Shown here piece after piece: positions 36,670 through 48,749 of a DNA stretch of 64,000 bases. The notes beneath the pieces are model-generated. The model was given only the letters and a program-made list of their open reading frames with translations, searched no databases and was not told where the DNA came from. The stretch is taken from positions 7,405,506-7,469,505 of the forward strand of contig JAQFVV010006200.1 of the NCBI GenBank assembly GCA_028023455.1. Reading direction: 5' to 3'. Positions within the stretch are counted from its first letter, which is position 1, and the number at the start of each line of letters is the position of its first letter. The position numbers and the translations under genes were made by a program. Source of the DNA: Epiperipatus broadwayi (taxonomy: Eukaryota; Onychophora; Udeonychophora; Euonychophora; Peripatidae).

Positions 36670-37935
36670 ATATGTTGGATTATTTCCATGATCTATCATT
36701 AAATGTTGAAAATACAGAAAATTTTAAAATAGACTACACAGGTTAGTAGACACAAGTGATATTATTCTCTACTCTTTTTCAGGTGTTGCTGACTTGATCC
36801 ATGACAATATTAACACAGGGATCAAATTCATGTCTCTAGATTCTTGAATATTGAATTTTACACAATACTCTAACCAACTGAGCTATTCTGTCAAAGGTAA
36901 TAGTCAATAGAAATACTTAACTATAAGGTTTGGTTCGTTTCCTCCTGATTCTTTAATTTTTGTAAAAGCAAGATTAATTAAAGTCTACCAGATATTATGT
37001 ATTGCCACATTGGGTTAACTTATAGAATTATTTGCCATTGTCATATGAGTAGCTTGTTTGAATTTTCTTCTTTACATCTTTTCTTCTCTATCCAATGTTT
37101 TTGTATTTTCCCAATCGATCAAATGTTTATTAGTAGATATATGATCTGTTAGTGTAGACACATCTGTTTTTTCTCTAACCATTGGTTTGTGTTCTTTCAA
37201 TAGTACATACATTATCTGTTCTATAGACACATCTGTTTTTCTCTTTTTTAATCATTAGTCTTTCAATTGCAATGGTTGAAAAGAAAAACATATGTGTCTA
37301 CAATAGTAGATCATGTATGTACTAATGAATATATGTTTAATTGGAAAAATACAAAAATATTGTAATTAAAAGAACCCGCACTAATGGTAAAAAAAAGAAA
37401 AAACATATGTGTCTACAGTAGCAGACCATGTATATCCTAATGCACATATGTTCAAATGGGAAATACAAAAATATTGGATAGAGAGGAAAAGGTGCAAAGA
37501 AAAAAATTCAAATAAGCTGCTCATATGAGAATGGAAAATAATCCTATAAGTCAATCCAGTGTGGTAATGCATAATGACTTCAAGCCTTTTTATTAATCTT
37601 GCTCTTAGAAAAAAATAGAAAATCAGGATTTGAACCAACCCTCATAGATAAGTATGACTGTTGCCTTTGACAAAATAGTTCAGTTGGTTAAAGATTGCTT
37701 AAAATTCAATATTTCAAGAATTTAAAGTTACGAGTTTAACTCCTATGCTAATATTGTCACTGATCAGACCAGAAATGCCTGAAGAATGGTGAGTAATACC
37801 AGTCAAAACATTATGTAGTCTACTAACCTGTATATCTGTTTGTGTGTTATTATGAACAGTTATTTGTATTTGAAAAGTTTAAATAAAGTTTAATGTTTTC
37901 TCAACTTAAAACATTTAATGATAGATGATGGAAAA
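36670..37935. mobile_element. Second head-to-head pair of PLE 3' parts
   Basis: The minus-strand copy (about 36675-37205) and plus-strand copies (about 37268-37935) share GIY-YIG tail sequence (ATGTGTCTAC, GGATAGAGAGGAAAAGG), a tRNA-like stretch (TAGTTCAGTTGGTTAAAG), the CTGAAGA core and the PLE terminus (TAAATAAAGTTTAATGTTTT). About 120 bp near the junction is duplicated in tandem (37268 and 37390). It has the same architecture as 30318-34885 but without the RT. Confidence 0.75.
37779..37808 (+). ncRNA. Hammerhead-ribozyme-like core in PLE end, copy 3
   Basis: CTGAAGA is followed by TGGT...ACCA, a third pair of helix II strands unlike those of copies 1 and 2, then GTCAAAAC. The base changes preserve pairing, which supports selection on RNA structure in the ancestor. 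The GAAA has decayed to CAAAA. Confidence 0.4.
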
Positions 37936-38634
37936 TAGTCAAGCATATTATAACATTCAATTTATATATATACTTTTTTTCAGCATAACATTGTTTTACC
38001 ATATTCCCCAAATAAAAGCTTAAGATTTTTTATCTGTCAATCTCTATATAAATTTTATTTTAGACTGCAACTTCCAAAAATCAAAACTTTTAAACAATAA
38101 CAGCTCTCTATTGGCATCAGTAATCAATGATTTTATTTAACTTCCTATTCCCCAACTAGTTTTAAACTTTTGTCTTAGAAAAGGATTTTAATCCAAAATT
38201 CCAATTTTTAATCTTAAATCCTCATAAAGGTAAGAACCAAAAATAATCTGGGGTCTTGGATTTGAATGTACTGCCATCTAATAATCTTTGATTACCTAAA
38301 CTTAAAATAGAAGGCACTAGATTAGAGAGATACTTTTGCTTATATAAAACTATAGCAAAGTAAAAAAATCAGCTAAACATAATTATAATTCATTGTTATT
38401 TCATTGAAAACTCTTATCGACTAATTAATGTTTTTTCTTTTAACCAATTTATTTTTTATTTATTCTTTACTCTGTATTTTTTTAATATATTTTTGTAAGG
38501 TAATAATATGATAAAGTTTAATTCTTTTATGTGTGTTGTAGTTTATAATAACTCCCCTCATATACATTTTATTGGAAAGCAGCTTATCTAACAATTGTAA
38601 GTTTGTTACACAAGAATATTATCTATGTATGTAT

Positions 38635-38636
<2 letters not shown>
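37936..38636. other. AT-rich intergenic DNA
   Basis: No recognisable content up to the GA repeat. Confidence 0.45.

Positions 38637-38667
<31 letters not shown>
38637..38667 (+). repeat. GA dinucleotide microsatellite
   Basis: Uninterrupted AG/GA repeat of about 31 bp immediately upstream of the gypsy integrase remnant. Confidence 0.95.
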
Positions 38668-38670
<3 letters not shown>

Positions 38671-38689
38671 TTGCTTCATGTGGGGTTAT

Positions 38690-39180
38690 CCAGAGATTAT
38701 TGTAATCAACAACAGATCCAGCTCAGAAATTTGTGGATTATTTAGATTACAAAGAAATTCAGAAAATCCTTACTCCACCTTATCATCTCAAGAGTCATGA
38801 CATAGTTGAGAACACTGTTCAACAATTTGATGCTTACATTGAACAAATTTTTTATAAAAATGTACAGAAAATGTTAGTTGACACTATATTCTATAAACAC
38901 TTTACTTTATACTCAACAACTAACAAGATACTGTCAAGTTATTAATGTGCCAAGAATTTTACACTCACATTAACAACAACTGAAAAATTTAAAGACAGTT
39001 TTGATTGAGAATAATTTTAAATTGGAGAGAGCATGTGAATACATAATATTGTAAAAAAGAAATGGATGCCAGGAGTGATGTTGTGAATTTTGTCAAGGCA
39101 GCTAAGACTGGGAAATGGAAAAGAAATAAAAAGACATGCAAATCATTTACATCCTCATCCAAATGAGTTACTCATGTTGA
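38690..39180 (+). pseudogene. Second Ty3/gypsy integrase remnant
   Basis: The plus strand reads PEIIVINNRSSS, then after a frameshift FVDYLDYKEIQKILTPPYHLKSHDI.ENTVQQF and LVDTIFYKHFT...STTNK. This follows the integrase order PEIxVTDNGxxFxS, ExFxxxxxxxIxHxxTxPYHPQSNGxAExxVQxFK, and YRxTPHSTT. The second catalytic Asp is lost (INNR for TDNG). It differs from the remnant at 35040, so it is a separate insertion. Dead. Confidence 0.7.
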
Positions 39181-39429
39181 TGTTTTTAAAAATAAATAAG
39201 TAAAGAATGAAGAAAACTCTGATATGAAGGAAATGGAGCACAAAAAAATTACTGTGTAAACTAAAAAAATGAAAATAAATAATCACATTGTGGATTAAAA
39301 AAGAGAGTTTGAGGAAGATCATGTTATTATTAGACCACTATAGCAAGAACAAATTATCACAACTTTACAAGAGGAGGAAGAAATACCTTTTCATAGAAAG
39401 ACCCACATATATAGGAAATCTGCTAGATT

Positions 39430-41515
39430 CATCACCATCATCATTAACAATCATTATCAATCCACTGCAGGATAAAGATCTCTCCAAGTTCAATCCATCT
39501 TCTTCAATCTCTAGCTTCTCTTCTCCACATCACCCCTGCACACTTTCTTATTTCATCAATCCATTTCACATATGATCTCTTTCTGGGTCTTTACAATCTC
39601 TTGGAATTCAGTTTAAGATTTCAAATGTCCATCTATTATCATCTCTTCTAGAAATATGTCCAGCCCAACTCCACTTCAGTCTTTTAATTTTTTCAATGAG
39701 CTCAGTAGCACTTGTTTGTTCTCTTACCCATATATTGCATTTTTGATCTATTCTTGTTACTTCCAACATGCATCTCTTCATACTTCTTTGAGTGGTCTGA
39801 AGTCTCTGTATTTTTCTTCTATTAAGTGTCTAAGTCTCAGATCAATAAGTAAGAACTGGTAAAACACATTTATTAAAAAAACTTCCTTTTCAAACATATA
39901 GTCATATTTCCTTTTAATATCAAGTTATTTCTACCAAAAGCACTCCAACCAAGTTTAATTCTATGATTCATTTCATCCATTATGTTTCCATCTGTATTAA
40001 TAATCAGACCAAGGTATTTATAACTGTTAACTTCTTCTAATTCATCATAATCAATCTTTATTTTCATATTTTGAGAAAATCCATTAAACATTACTTTCAT
40101 CTTTTTAACATTTATCTTTAGACCTACTTTCCTACTTTCATCTGATAACTCCTGCAATATTTCCTGCAGCTCTAAAACATTATTTGCAAAAACAACTACA
40201 TCATCTGCAAAATCTAAATGACTTAAATAATCTCCATTTACCTTCACTTCTTTAGCTTCCCATTTTAATTCACAAAATATTTCTTGCAGCACTGCTGTAA
40301 AAAGTTTTGGAGATATTGAGTCACCTTGTCTTATACCCTTCTCAATGTTGACTTTCCCAGTATGATAATGTAATCTAATTGTTGCTGTTGCATTTTTATA
40401 AATATTCTTTCAAATATGACAATATCCTGGATCTATATCTTGATGATCCAATGCTTTAATCACTGAAGAAATGTTTACAGAATCAAATGCCTTTTCCTAA
40501 TGTACAAATCCAAAGCATAATGGCAACTCATATTCATTTGTCCTTTCTATAACTTCTCTCAATACCTGGTTATGATTTACTGTATTAAAGCCACTTTTAA
40601 ATCCAGCTTGTTCTCTTGGTTGGTGGAAACCCAATGTTCTCTGTAAACGAGTTATACTTATCTTGATCAAAATTTTGTATAAAAATAATTATTACCTTTT
40701 TTAAATATTAATGTTAACACTGCATTCTTCCAATCATCTGGTATATCTTTATCATTTAGACATTTGGTATATAACTTTACTAAAAAAAAAAATTATATTT
40801 CTTCACATGCTTCTTTTAATATATCAATTATAATTCCATCATTACCTGGAACCTTTCCTTTCCTCATACATTTAATTGCATGTCTCACTTCTTACTTTAA
40901 AATTCTGAGCAATTTGGAAGATGCAATAGATATATGAGGTACATGTTCTTTATTACTATATAATTTTTGATAAAGTCTTCTATCCATTTCATGATGTCAT
41001 CTCTCTTTTTAATAATAATTCCATCTTTTTTTCTTATTGCAGATATAAATTTCCTACCAATACCAAAATGTTGTTTTACACTCTTGAGACTTTTATTCTC
41101 TTTTACAGCTTTTCTTGCTAATTTACAATTATACTTCCTTATATCATTTTCAAATCTTTTCTGCATCATTTTACAAAATTCGAGATATTCAGTCCTTTTT
41201 AATGCATCATTTTTGTATATCTTCATATTTTTTTCTTTTCTTCATAAATTCTGTAATCTCAGTAGAAATTTTATTGGTCAATTGCTGCTTTTTCTACCAA
41301 CTATCTTTGTTGCAGTTTTTTAAAGTGTATCATTTATTTTCATATTAATTTCATTCAAATCTGAATCATGTTCAAAATCTACTAATATTTGAAACCGATT
41401 TGTAAGTTTTAATTTAAATTCATTAGAATGTTTCTGAAGATTAGGAATATCTACTGTAAATATTATTTTTCTTAATAATTTTTGTCTCTCTAGTTTTGCA
41501 TTAACATGTATCTTA
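39430..41515 (-). pseudogene. 5'-truncated decayed RTE retrotransposon
   Basis: This copy aligns along its length with 42650-44750 of the intact RTE, on the same strand. The 3' end carries the trinucleotide-like tail (ATCACCATCATCATT on the plus strand at 39430). Homology stops abruptly at about 41515, inside the endonuclease/RT linker, as expected from 5' truncation during reverse transcription. Surviving open stretches are 39873-40292 (with [16 protein letters not shown], the RT YADD-type motif) and 40897-41226. A deletion near 40680-40700 removes the NYRPIS segment, and several stops occur. Confidence 0.9.
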
Positions 41516-42623
41516 CATCTGTGCATATATTAAATAGACTGCAAGTAAAGTGAATACATTTGTGGATTATTTTAATTTTTTATATACTTTGGAAAAAAAT
41601 CTACATACACTAATATTAATAATTTGCAAATATAATGAACAGACTATTATATAAATTAGTCATTTATATGCAAAAAAATTCAGATTCATATAAAAAACCC
41701 AGTCTAAAACTAGGATAGATCGAGTGAAAAGTGTGTGTGCTAAGTTAGCACAAAGAAAACTGAGAGAATATGATATATTTAATTTTAACAACAGATTGTC
41801 AGCTAAAGTAAAATATTGAATTGCCAGAAGCATAATTGTCCTGGAAAGCATATACATATATATTAATAATTAACAAATGTAATTGTTTAAATATTTTAAA
41901 TATGTGGAAATATCTGTTATATTTTCATATTAGAAAAATCACAATCAGTTTTTAACTAGATAGTAATCAATGAAAATAGTAAACTGTAAACATTCCCAGC
42001 ATTCAAAGAAAGAAAAATAGTTTTGATGCATGCAAGAATTTGAATTGTATAATTTATAAAACTATAAAGTATTTTGAACTCTGTTTTTTCTAATATGAAA
42101 ATATTACAGATATTTCGACATATTACAATATTTAAATATATATATATAAGTAAGAAGTACATGTGGATAAAAGTCTTTCTAATAAAAACACAAAATGTTG
42201 CTTATAATAGTTTGTGTGTGTATGAGAAGCAAAATGAGTAACTAGAAGATTGATAATAGACTGTATTGATTTATTGTAAATTATTTATTTTTCTTATTTA
42301 TTCATACTTATTATTGTTAATAAAATGTTTTATTACTAAACTTGTGTTAATTTATTTAAAGTTATTGATGCTCTCCTGACTAGTATCTAATTAATACCCA
42401 TGGGACTTAACAGTATTAAACCAAAGTCCTTGAAGACTGCATTAAGAATATATAAGTTTTGATTTGGCAAAAACAACACAAAAATCAGGTTTGTTTTAAA
42501 TCTAAAAGCCAAAAAAATGAAATCTTGGGTTTTTTAATCATGTTCAAATTGAAACTACACCATTAAATGTATATTGCAGGGGTGGACATACATACGGTCA
42601 ATGAGAGATGCATGCTGGATTTT
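41516..42623. other. AT-rich spacer between the two RTE copies
   Basis: No repeat or gene recognised in about 1.1 kb. Confidence 0.5.
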
Positions 42624-42631
42624 CATATATT

Positions 42632-42651
42632 CATCATCATCATCATTATCA
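42632..42651 (-). repeat. RTE 3' tandem tail
   Basis: Plus-strand TCATCATCATCATTATCAAC is the complement of a (GAT)n-like tail. RTE elements end in short tandem repeats in place of poly(A). The decayed copy at 39430 has the same tail in altered form. Confidence 0.85.
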
Positions 42652-42810
42652 ACATTTATCAATCCACTGCAGGATGAAGGTCTCTCCAAGTTTAATCCAT
42701 CTTCTCCGATCTTTAGCTTCTCTTCTCCACATCACCCCTACACATTTTCTTATTTCATCCATCCATCTTACATGTGGTCTCCTTCTGGGTCTTTTACAAT
42801 CTCTTGGAAT

Positions 42811-45636
42811 TCAGTTTAAAATTTCAATTGTCCATCTATTATCATCTCTTCTAGCAATATGTCCATCCCAACTCCACTTCAATCTTTTAATTTTTTCAAT
42901 GAGGTCAGTAACACCTGTTTGTTCTCTTACCCATACATTGCGTTTTCGATCTCTTCTTGTTACTCCCAACATACATCTCTCCATACTTCTTTGAGTGGTC
43001 TGAAGTCTCTGTATTGATCTTCTATTAAGTGTCCAAGTCTCAGATCCATAAGTAAGAACTGGTAAAACACATTTGTTAAAAACCTTTCTTTTCAAACACA
43101 TAGGCATATTTCCTTTTAATATCAAGTTATTTCTACCGAAAGCACTCCAACCAAGTTTAATTCTATGATTAATTTCCTCCATTATGTTTCCATCTGTATT
43201 AATAATCTGACCAAGGTATTTGTAACTCTTAACTTCTTCTAATTCATCATAATCAATCTTTATTTTCATATTTTGAGCAAATCGATTAAACATTACTTTA
43301 GTCTTTTTAACATTTATCTTTAGTCCTACTTTCCTACTTTCATCTGATAACTCCTGCAACATTTCCTGCAGCTCCGAAGCATTATTTGCAAAAACAACTA
43401 CATCATCTGCGAAATCTAAATGACTTAAATAATCTCCATTTACTTTCACTCCTTTAGTTTCCCATTCCGATCCATAAAATACTTCTTGCAGCACTGCTGT
43501 AAAAAGTTTTGGAGATATGGAGTCACCTTGTCTTACACCTTTCTCAATGTTGACTTTCCCAGTATCATTATGTAATCTAATTGTTGCTGTTGCATTTTTA
43601 TAAATATTCTTTAAAATATGACAATATCCTGGATCTATACCTTGATGATCCAATGCTTTAATCACTGAAGAAATGTTTATAGAATCAAATGCCTTTTCAT
43701 AATCTACAAATCCAAAACATAATGACAACTCATATTCATTTGTCCTTTCTATAACTTCTCTCAATACTTGAATATGATCTACTGTACTAAAACCACTTTT
43801 AAATCCAGCTTGTTCTCTTGGTTGGTGAAAATCCAAGGTTCTCTGTAGACGAGTTGTAATTATCTTGGTAAAAATTTTATATAAAACTGATAAAAGGCTG
43901 ATAGGTCTGTAATTTCTAATATCTTCTTTATCACCTTTTTTAAATATTAATATTATTACTGCATTCTTCCAATCATCCGGTACATCTTTATCATTTAGAC
44001 ATTTGGTATATAACTTTGCTAATATTTTTTCTGTTTCTTCACCTGCTTCTTTTAATATATCAATTATAATTCCATCATTACCTGGAGCCTTTCCTTTTTT
44101 CATACATTTAATTGCATTTCTCACTTCTTCATTTAAAATTCTGGGCAATTCGAAAGATGTAATAGATATAGGAGGTACTTGTTCTTTATTACTATATAAT
44201 TCTTGATAAAAATCTTCTACCAATTTCATAATGTCATCCCTATTTTTAGTAATAATTCCATCTTTTTTCCTTATTGCAGATATAAATTTCCTACCAATAC
44301 CAAAATGTTGTTTTACATTCTTAAGACTTTTATTTTCTTCTACAGCTTTTCTTGCTAGTTCACAGTTATACTTTCTTATATCATTTTCAACACTTTTCCG
44401 GACCATTTTACAAAATTCGAGATATTCAATTTTTTTTAATGCATCATTCTTGTATATCTTCATATTCCTTCTTTTCTTCATAAGTTCTCTAGTCTCAGTA
44501 GAAATTTTATTAGTCAATTGCTGCTTTTTTCTACCAGCTATCTTTGTTGCAGTTTTTAAAAGTGTATCAGTTATTTTCATATTAATTTCATTCAAATCTG
44601 AATCATGTTCAAAATCTACTAATACTTGAAACCGATTTGTAAGTTCTAATTTAAATTCATTAGAATGTTTCTGAAGATTAGGAATATCAACTGTAAATAT
44701 AGTTTTTCTTAATAATTTTTGTCTCTCTAGTTTTACATTAACATGTATCTTACCCCTTACTAATCGATGATCACTTCCTGTGTTAAATTTATTAAGAACA
44801 TTACAATCTTGAAATATGTATTTCCTGTTAGTCAAAATATAATCCAATTCTGCTGTACCTTCATTTGGATGCTTCCATGTCCATTTCCTTCTAACATTTT
44901 TCTCAAAAAAAGAATTCATAATATAAAGTTTTTCCTTCTCTGCAAACTCCACAAGTCTATGTCCTCTCTCATTTCTATTACCATAACCAAAATTACCTAC
45001 AACACTTTCATCTTTCATTTGTTTACCAATTCTAGCATTAAAATCTCCCATAACAATTTTAAAATGTTGTTTACTCTGATCAAAAGCCTTTTGTACATCC
45101 ATATAAAAATCTTCTACTACTTCATCACTGTGAGAACTTGTTGGGGCATAAACCTGAATTATCTGCATTTGATATCTGCTATTAAGTTGTATAACTAATC
45201 TTGCCACTCTGTCTGATACACCATCAATCTCCACAATATTGTTCTTCCACTTTTTATTTATAATGAATCCTACTCCACTTGTATTTCCAATATTTGTGCC
45301 TTTATAATAGAGCATATGTCCACTTTTTAAATCAATTGTCTCTTCACCTTTTCTTCTAACTTCACAAAGTCCAATAATATCCCATTTAATATAAGAGAGT
45401 TCTTCTTCTAATTCTTGCAATCTTCCTTCACTTGAAAGTGATCTGCAGTTGTAAGTACCTAAATAAAAAGTCGTCATCAAATGGCAGCCTGGGTCCGCCT
45501 CCAGGATATTCTTAGCACCCTCCGCCTTTGGCCACCAACCGCTGCCTTGGTTGGTGACTTTACAGCCTCCTGGGATTAAGGGCCATGCTTTATTTTTGTC
45601 TGTCATAATTGTATAATTGGGAAAAATCTTTATCAT
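42811..45636 (-). CDS. RTE endonuclease/reverse transcriptase polyprotein, intact
   Basis: The 941-residue protein performs target-primed reverse transcription: the N-terminal APE-type endonuclease nicks chromosomal DNA and the RT copies the element RNA there. Endonuclease motifs: TYNCRSL (61-67), CEVRR (91-95), VYAPT (162-166), GDFN (197-200), ELDY (263-266), GSDHR (287-291). RT motifs: GKAPGNDG (515-522), NYRPISL (575-581), [10 protein letters not shown] (643-652, catalytic Asp 645), [13 protein letters not shown] (700-712), [10 protein letters not shown] (740-749, catalytic Asp pair 744-745). The C-terminal region has a TYGSETW motif and a basic tail. All catalytic residues are present and there is no internal stop, unlike the nearby copy at 39430. 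I took the first Met; Met11 or Met54, just before the endonuclease, could also be used. BLAST names such as craniofacial development protein 2-like for relatives reflect this endonuclease fold. Regulation is not visible beyond a presumed internal promoter in the 5' UTR. Confidence 0.95.
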   Translation of the reverse strand: MIKIFPNYTIMTDKNKAWPLIPGGCKVTNQGSGWWPKAEGAKNILEADPGCHLMTTFYLGTYNCRSLSSEGRLQELEEELSYIKWDIIGLCEVRRKGEETIDLKSGHMLYYKGTNIGNTSGVGFIINKKWKNNIVEIDGVSDRVARLVIQLNSRYQMQIIQVYAPTSSHSDEVVEDFYMDVQKAFDQSKQHFKIVMGDFNARIGKQMKDESVVGNFGYGNRNERGHRLVEFAEKEKLYIMNSFFEKNVRRKWTWKHPNEGTAELDYILTNRKYIFQDCNVLNKFNTGSDHRLVRGKIHVNVKLERQKLLRKTIFTVDIPNLQKHSNEFKLELTNRFQVLVDFEHDSDLNEINMKITDTLLKTATKIAGRKKQQLTNKISTETRELMKKRRNMKIYKNDALKKIEYLEFCKMVRKSVENDIRKYNCELARKAVEENKSLKNVKQHFGIGRKFISAIRKKDGIITKNRDDIMKLVEDFYQELYSNKEQVPPISITSFELPRILNEEVRNAIKCMKKGKAPGNDGIIIDILKEAGEETEKILAKLYTKCLNDKDVPDDWKNAVIILIFKKGDKEDIRNYRPISLLSVLYKIFTKIITTRLQRTLDFHQPREQAGFKSGFSTVDHIQVLREVIERTNEYELSLCFGFVDYEKAFDSINISSVIKALDHQGIDPGYCHILKNIYKNATATIRLHNDTGKVNIEKGVRQGDSISPKLFTAVLQEVFYGSEWETKGVKVNGDYLSHLDFADDVVVFANNASELQEMLQELSDESRKVGLKINVKKTKVMFNRFAQNMKIKIDYDELEEVKSYKYLGQIINTDGNIMEEINHRIKLGWSAFGRNNLILKGNMPMCLKRKVFNKCVLPVLTYGSETWTLNRRSIQRLQTTQRSMERCMLGVTRRDRKRNVWVREQTGVTDLIEKIKRLKWSWDGHIARRDDNRWTIEILN

Positions 45637-45927
45637 TTACACAAACATTCATTCTGCCTTATCAGGCACTGAGAAGAAAGACCATGGTGTTTCTTGATCT
45701 TAAACTCAGAGGTAAAAAGCCAATAAACTCACCACGCTGGCTAATGCATGTTGGTGAGCAGCCCATCCATGCTCGTATACTATATGAATAAACATATAGT
45801 AATAACAGCTGCAACGACAAGAACGTATGGAGTGGACATTAGGAATTTGCCCTGCTCGGTTCCTTTAAGGCCTCCAAGAGAAATCAAAGGGTCTCCTTTC
45901 AGTTAATAGCAAACTCCTTTCTGCAGC
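45637..45927 (-). promoter_or_regulatory. RTE 5' untranslated region
   Basis: About 290 bp from the inferred 5' end (minus strand GGCTGCAGAAAGGAGTTTGC) to the first ATG. It is less AT-rich than the flanks. RTE elements are expected to carry an internal pol II promoter here; I see no defined motif. Confidence 0.5.
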
Positions 45928-45935
45928 CATATATT

Positions 45936-46174
45936 ATAAAGAGCTATACCATATTATTTAAGTACATAAAAATATATACATGTAGTCAGATTATATTTAA
46001 CTTAATTAATATGATATTCTACACAAGTTTTAAGTGTTGTATAAAGTACATAAGAAAATAAAATTAAGAGAAATAAATAAAATACAAAATAATTATTTTA
46101 AAATTTTAATAATAAAAATAAAATATAATAATAATAATAATTTATTAATAAAAAGTATAACATTTAGCAAAGTC
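45936..46174. other. AT-rich spacer
   Basis: No feature beyond an ATA-rich tract near 46125. Confidence 0.4.
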
Positions 46175-47950
46175 CTGTGGTCAAATCTTTGAAATTTGGC
46201 ACATAATTTGTTAAAGATGTTTTTAGTAATTCTATGCTGATTGGTCAACTATGAATATTTCAACTTCACAAACTTCACTGTGGAGTACAATAATTCACAG
46301 CATTATGTTGTACCAAAAATTGAAATTAGACAGCAAGCAGCAGCTTTCTTTAAGTGTGACTATTTTGATTCAGGCATGAGTTTCCAAAATTCAATGAGAG
46401 AAGTAGATTTATGATGCATTTGAAATGCCTGATCCTCGTTCATTTCTAATAATTCCAATTCCTGCGCCACTTTATTGACAAGCATTATTTCAGAAAATGG
46501 AAATTTATCTTTAATAATATCATAAATAAATGGATTCACAAAATATGCAAATGCAGAATTTAAAATTTTTCAAATTTTCAAACTTATAATTGAAATCTGT
46601 TTGCAATCCTTTCAATTTTTTTTATTCATCTAATTTTTGATAACAATTATATTTGCTTTTACTCATGGAAACTGATTAAATATTCTGGACTTAAGATCAT
46701 GCACAAAAAGCTGAAGTTTAATTTTAAAACTAAGTACAGTTTGTGACAAATTACTAATCATTTTCCCCTTTCCTTGTAAAGCCAAATTAAGTATTTGCAA
46801 ATGTTCCATAATGTATGTAAAGAACATTAAGAAAGAAAGCCAAATTTCATTTTCTAATTCTGGTTATTTTTTTCTTTTAAAAATGTTAAGATAGGATATA
46901 AGAGTTTCACAAAATGTCTCAAAACATTGTCAGTTAACAGCCATCTTGCAACAGACCATAAGAAGAAATCACTGGACAATTCATCTGTTTTGTCATTTAA
47001 CTCTTCTAAAAAGTTTTTAAATTGGTGATGCATTTTGGCAATTGTTCTAATTAAATTCACAATCTGAAAACAATTTTCCACAATTTTTTGTATTTTAAGT
47101 ACTTCACTATGAGATGCTCATAATGAAATATACAGTGAAGAGATATAAAATGTGGAATTTTAGGATTATTGTTTAAAAAACCAATAAGACCTAGATTTTT
47201 CCCTGTCATTGCAAGAGTTCTGTCAATTGCAACACTTAACAAATTTATCATGAGGCACTTCAAACCTTCATCAAGTGCATTTTGACATGTATACTGTGAG
47301 TTGTTTTAGTAAAAGCTAGTAGGGTTAACATTTCTCTCTTCACATTTACATCTGCGGATACACAGAAAACAAAAATAGCCAATTTTGGAACATTCTGGAT
47401 GTTTGTAGGCTCATTGAGAGCTAAATTAGATGTTGCACAATTTTTCAAATCATACATAAAACTATTTTTAACATTTTTACTAATTTTACAAATACTATGC
47501 TCAGTTATACAGCATGACATATAATCAATTTATGCAGTTTTGTATCATCTAGATCCAAAACTTTAATGACTTCTTTCAGGTTTCTTTTAATGAATTCTTT
47601 TTCTCCATATGGATGTTTGGCATACGCAATATTCCAAGCTATTAAAAACTAGCTTTGTTGGCTCTGGCATCTTCACAACTAAAAAAACAAAAGTCCTTGT
47701 TGCTTATGAAGACCTGATTATAATGACTTAAGTTTCTCTGTTTGCAATTTTGAATTCTGTGGATAGTGAGTTGAAAGGTAGGGATGACTTACTTCATTCA
47801 TAATGTTGATGTAAATTGCTTACATTGTAGCTTGTAATTGAAACTTTACAAATAAAACAAGAACTTTCCACTACTGTCAATAAATGCAAATTTTTCTACC
47901 CATTTTTTCTCAAAGCATCTATTTTCTTGTTCGTATTTTTATTTTTTGAT
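46175..47950 (-). pseudogene. hAT transposase pseudogene (EPM2AIP1/FAM200-like)
   Basis: Minus-strand order from the right: a BED-like finger near 47790-47940 (KWVEKFAFIDSSGK..., then a decayed CLIC and HYE); the frame 47260-47520 containing DLKNCATSNLALNEPT-like core start; LLSVAIDRTLAMTGKNLGLIGFLN (about 47180-47250; normally VGVCTDGAxAMTGxxxGLxxRL); FHYEHLIVKYL (for HREALAxK); LIRTIAKMHHQFKNFLEELN and WSVARWLLTDNVL (for HxEVRWLSxGxVL) in 46854-47081; and the C-terminal HKSTSLIEFWKLMPESK plus SIFGTT.CCE (for MFGSTYxCE). The catalytic Asp before AMTG is replaced. I could not find the terminal inverted repeats. It is unrelated in insertion to the hAT at 24 kb. Confidence 0.8.
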
Positions 47951-48740
47951 ATTTTCTGAAATCATGTTAACAAAAAATTTAAGTAAATTTATTTCCAAAG
48001 TATGAAATTAAACAAAATACATAATAAATAATTAAAATAAAAAATTTAAATATTAATTCTTGTTTTAAAAGATTCGTAAATGGTGCAACAAATTGTTGAT
48101 AAAACAGGGCTTCTTAAAATAAAATAAGAATAAAAACAATTTAGAATAATTAAAAGCAATTTTGGACTATATTCTGGTAATTCTTGAATGTCTGTTTTAT
48201 TATTATTTACGACCAAACAACATAACCAAAATCAAGCAAAAGCTTTGCAGTTTTATTTTCAAGAGTTTTTTTTATATAACTGTTTAAAAAAACATAAACT
48301 CTAAGTGCACTTATTATAAACACTTAAAATAATTTTTTAACCATTACCCAATGTCTTTAGAAAGCTGTAATGCCATAGAAAATTAACATCATAAACAAGT
48401 TTAAATTGTTTAATAAAACAATCTACTTACCCGATTTTTTAAAAATATATAAATTAGAACATTTAACTGATAGAAAAACTATCACTAAAACACACAATTA
48501 CAAAATTGAACAAATCACAAATATACACATCTGATCGTCATCATACGTGCATGCAGTAATTCTTATAAGATTTGGTAGATGTTGACGTACAGTTTGTCAA
48601 TATATTTGAAAATGTTATGTATTTACATACATGACATAATATGTAATAAAATAAGTAATAAAAAATGTTTGATAAAAATTTATATCACATTAAAAAAAAT
48701 TGTGAAATTAAAAAAAAATTGAAATAAAAAATAAAATCAG
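47951..48740. other. AT-rich intergenic DNA
   Basis: No gene. A possible hAT-like end (CAGGGCTTCTTAAA at 48104) has no visible partner. Confidence 0.4.
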
Positions 48741-48749
48741 ATTTCAATG

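Larger units (their letters stand above)
42624..45935 (-). mobile_element. Full-length RTE non-LTR retrotransposon with 8-bp TSD
   Basis: The element spans about 42632-45927 (3.3 kb) on the minus strand, the usual size of RTE elements. The 3' end has the short tandem tail typical of the clade (GATGATGATGAT-like; plus strand TCATCATCATCATCATTATC from 42631). The same 8 bases CATATATT lie at 42624-42631 and 45928-45935. It has a 5' UTR of about 290 bp, one intact 941-codon ORF and a 3' UTR of about 180 bp. No poly(A) tail is present, as expected for RTE. Confidence 0.88.

Noticed and set aside
43995-45200. Plus-strand frames at 44003-44206, 44231-44629 and 44767-45198
   Set aside because: They lie antisense within the RTE ORF and show no motif; shadows of the real gene.
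42811-45636. The 941-residue ORF as a host gene (craniofacial development protein 2-like)
   Set aside because: RT motifs follow the endonuclease, the ORF lies inside an element with TSD and tandem tail, and related copies occur at 7.1, 39.4 and 49.2 kb. The host-gene name is a common misannotation of this endonuclease.
48104-48117. CAGGGCTTCTTAAA as a terminal end of the hAT at 46-48 kb
   Set aside because: It is in the wrong orientation for the right end of that element and I found no complementary partner or 8-bp TSD.
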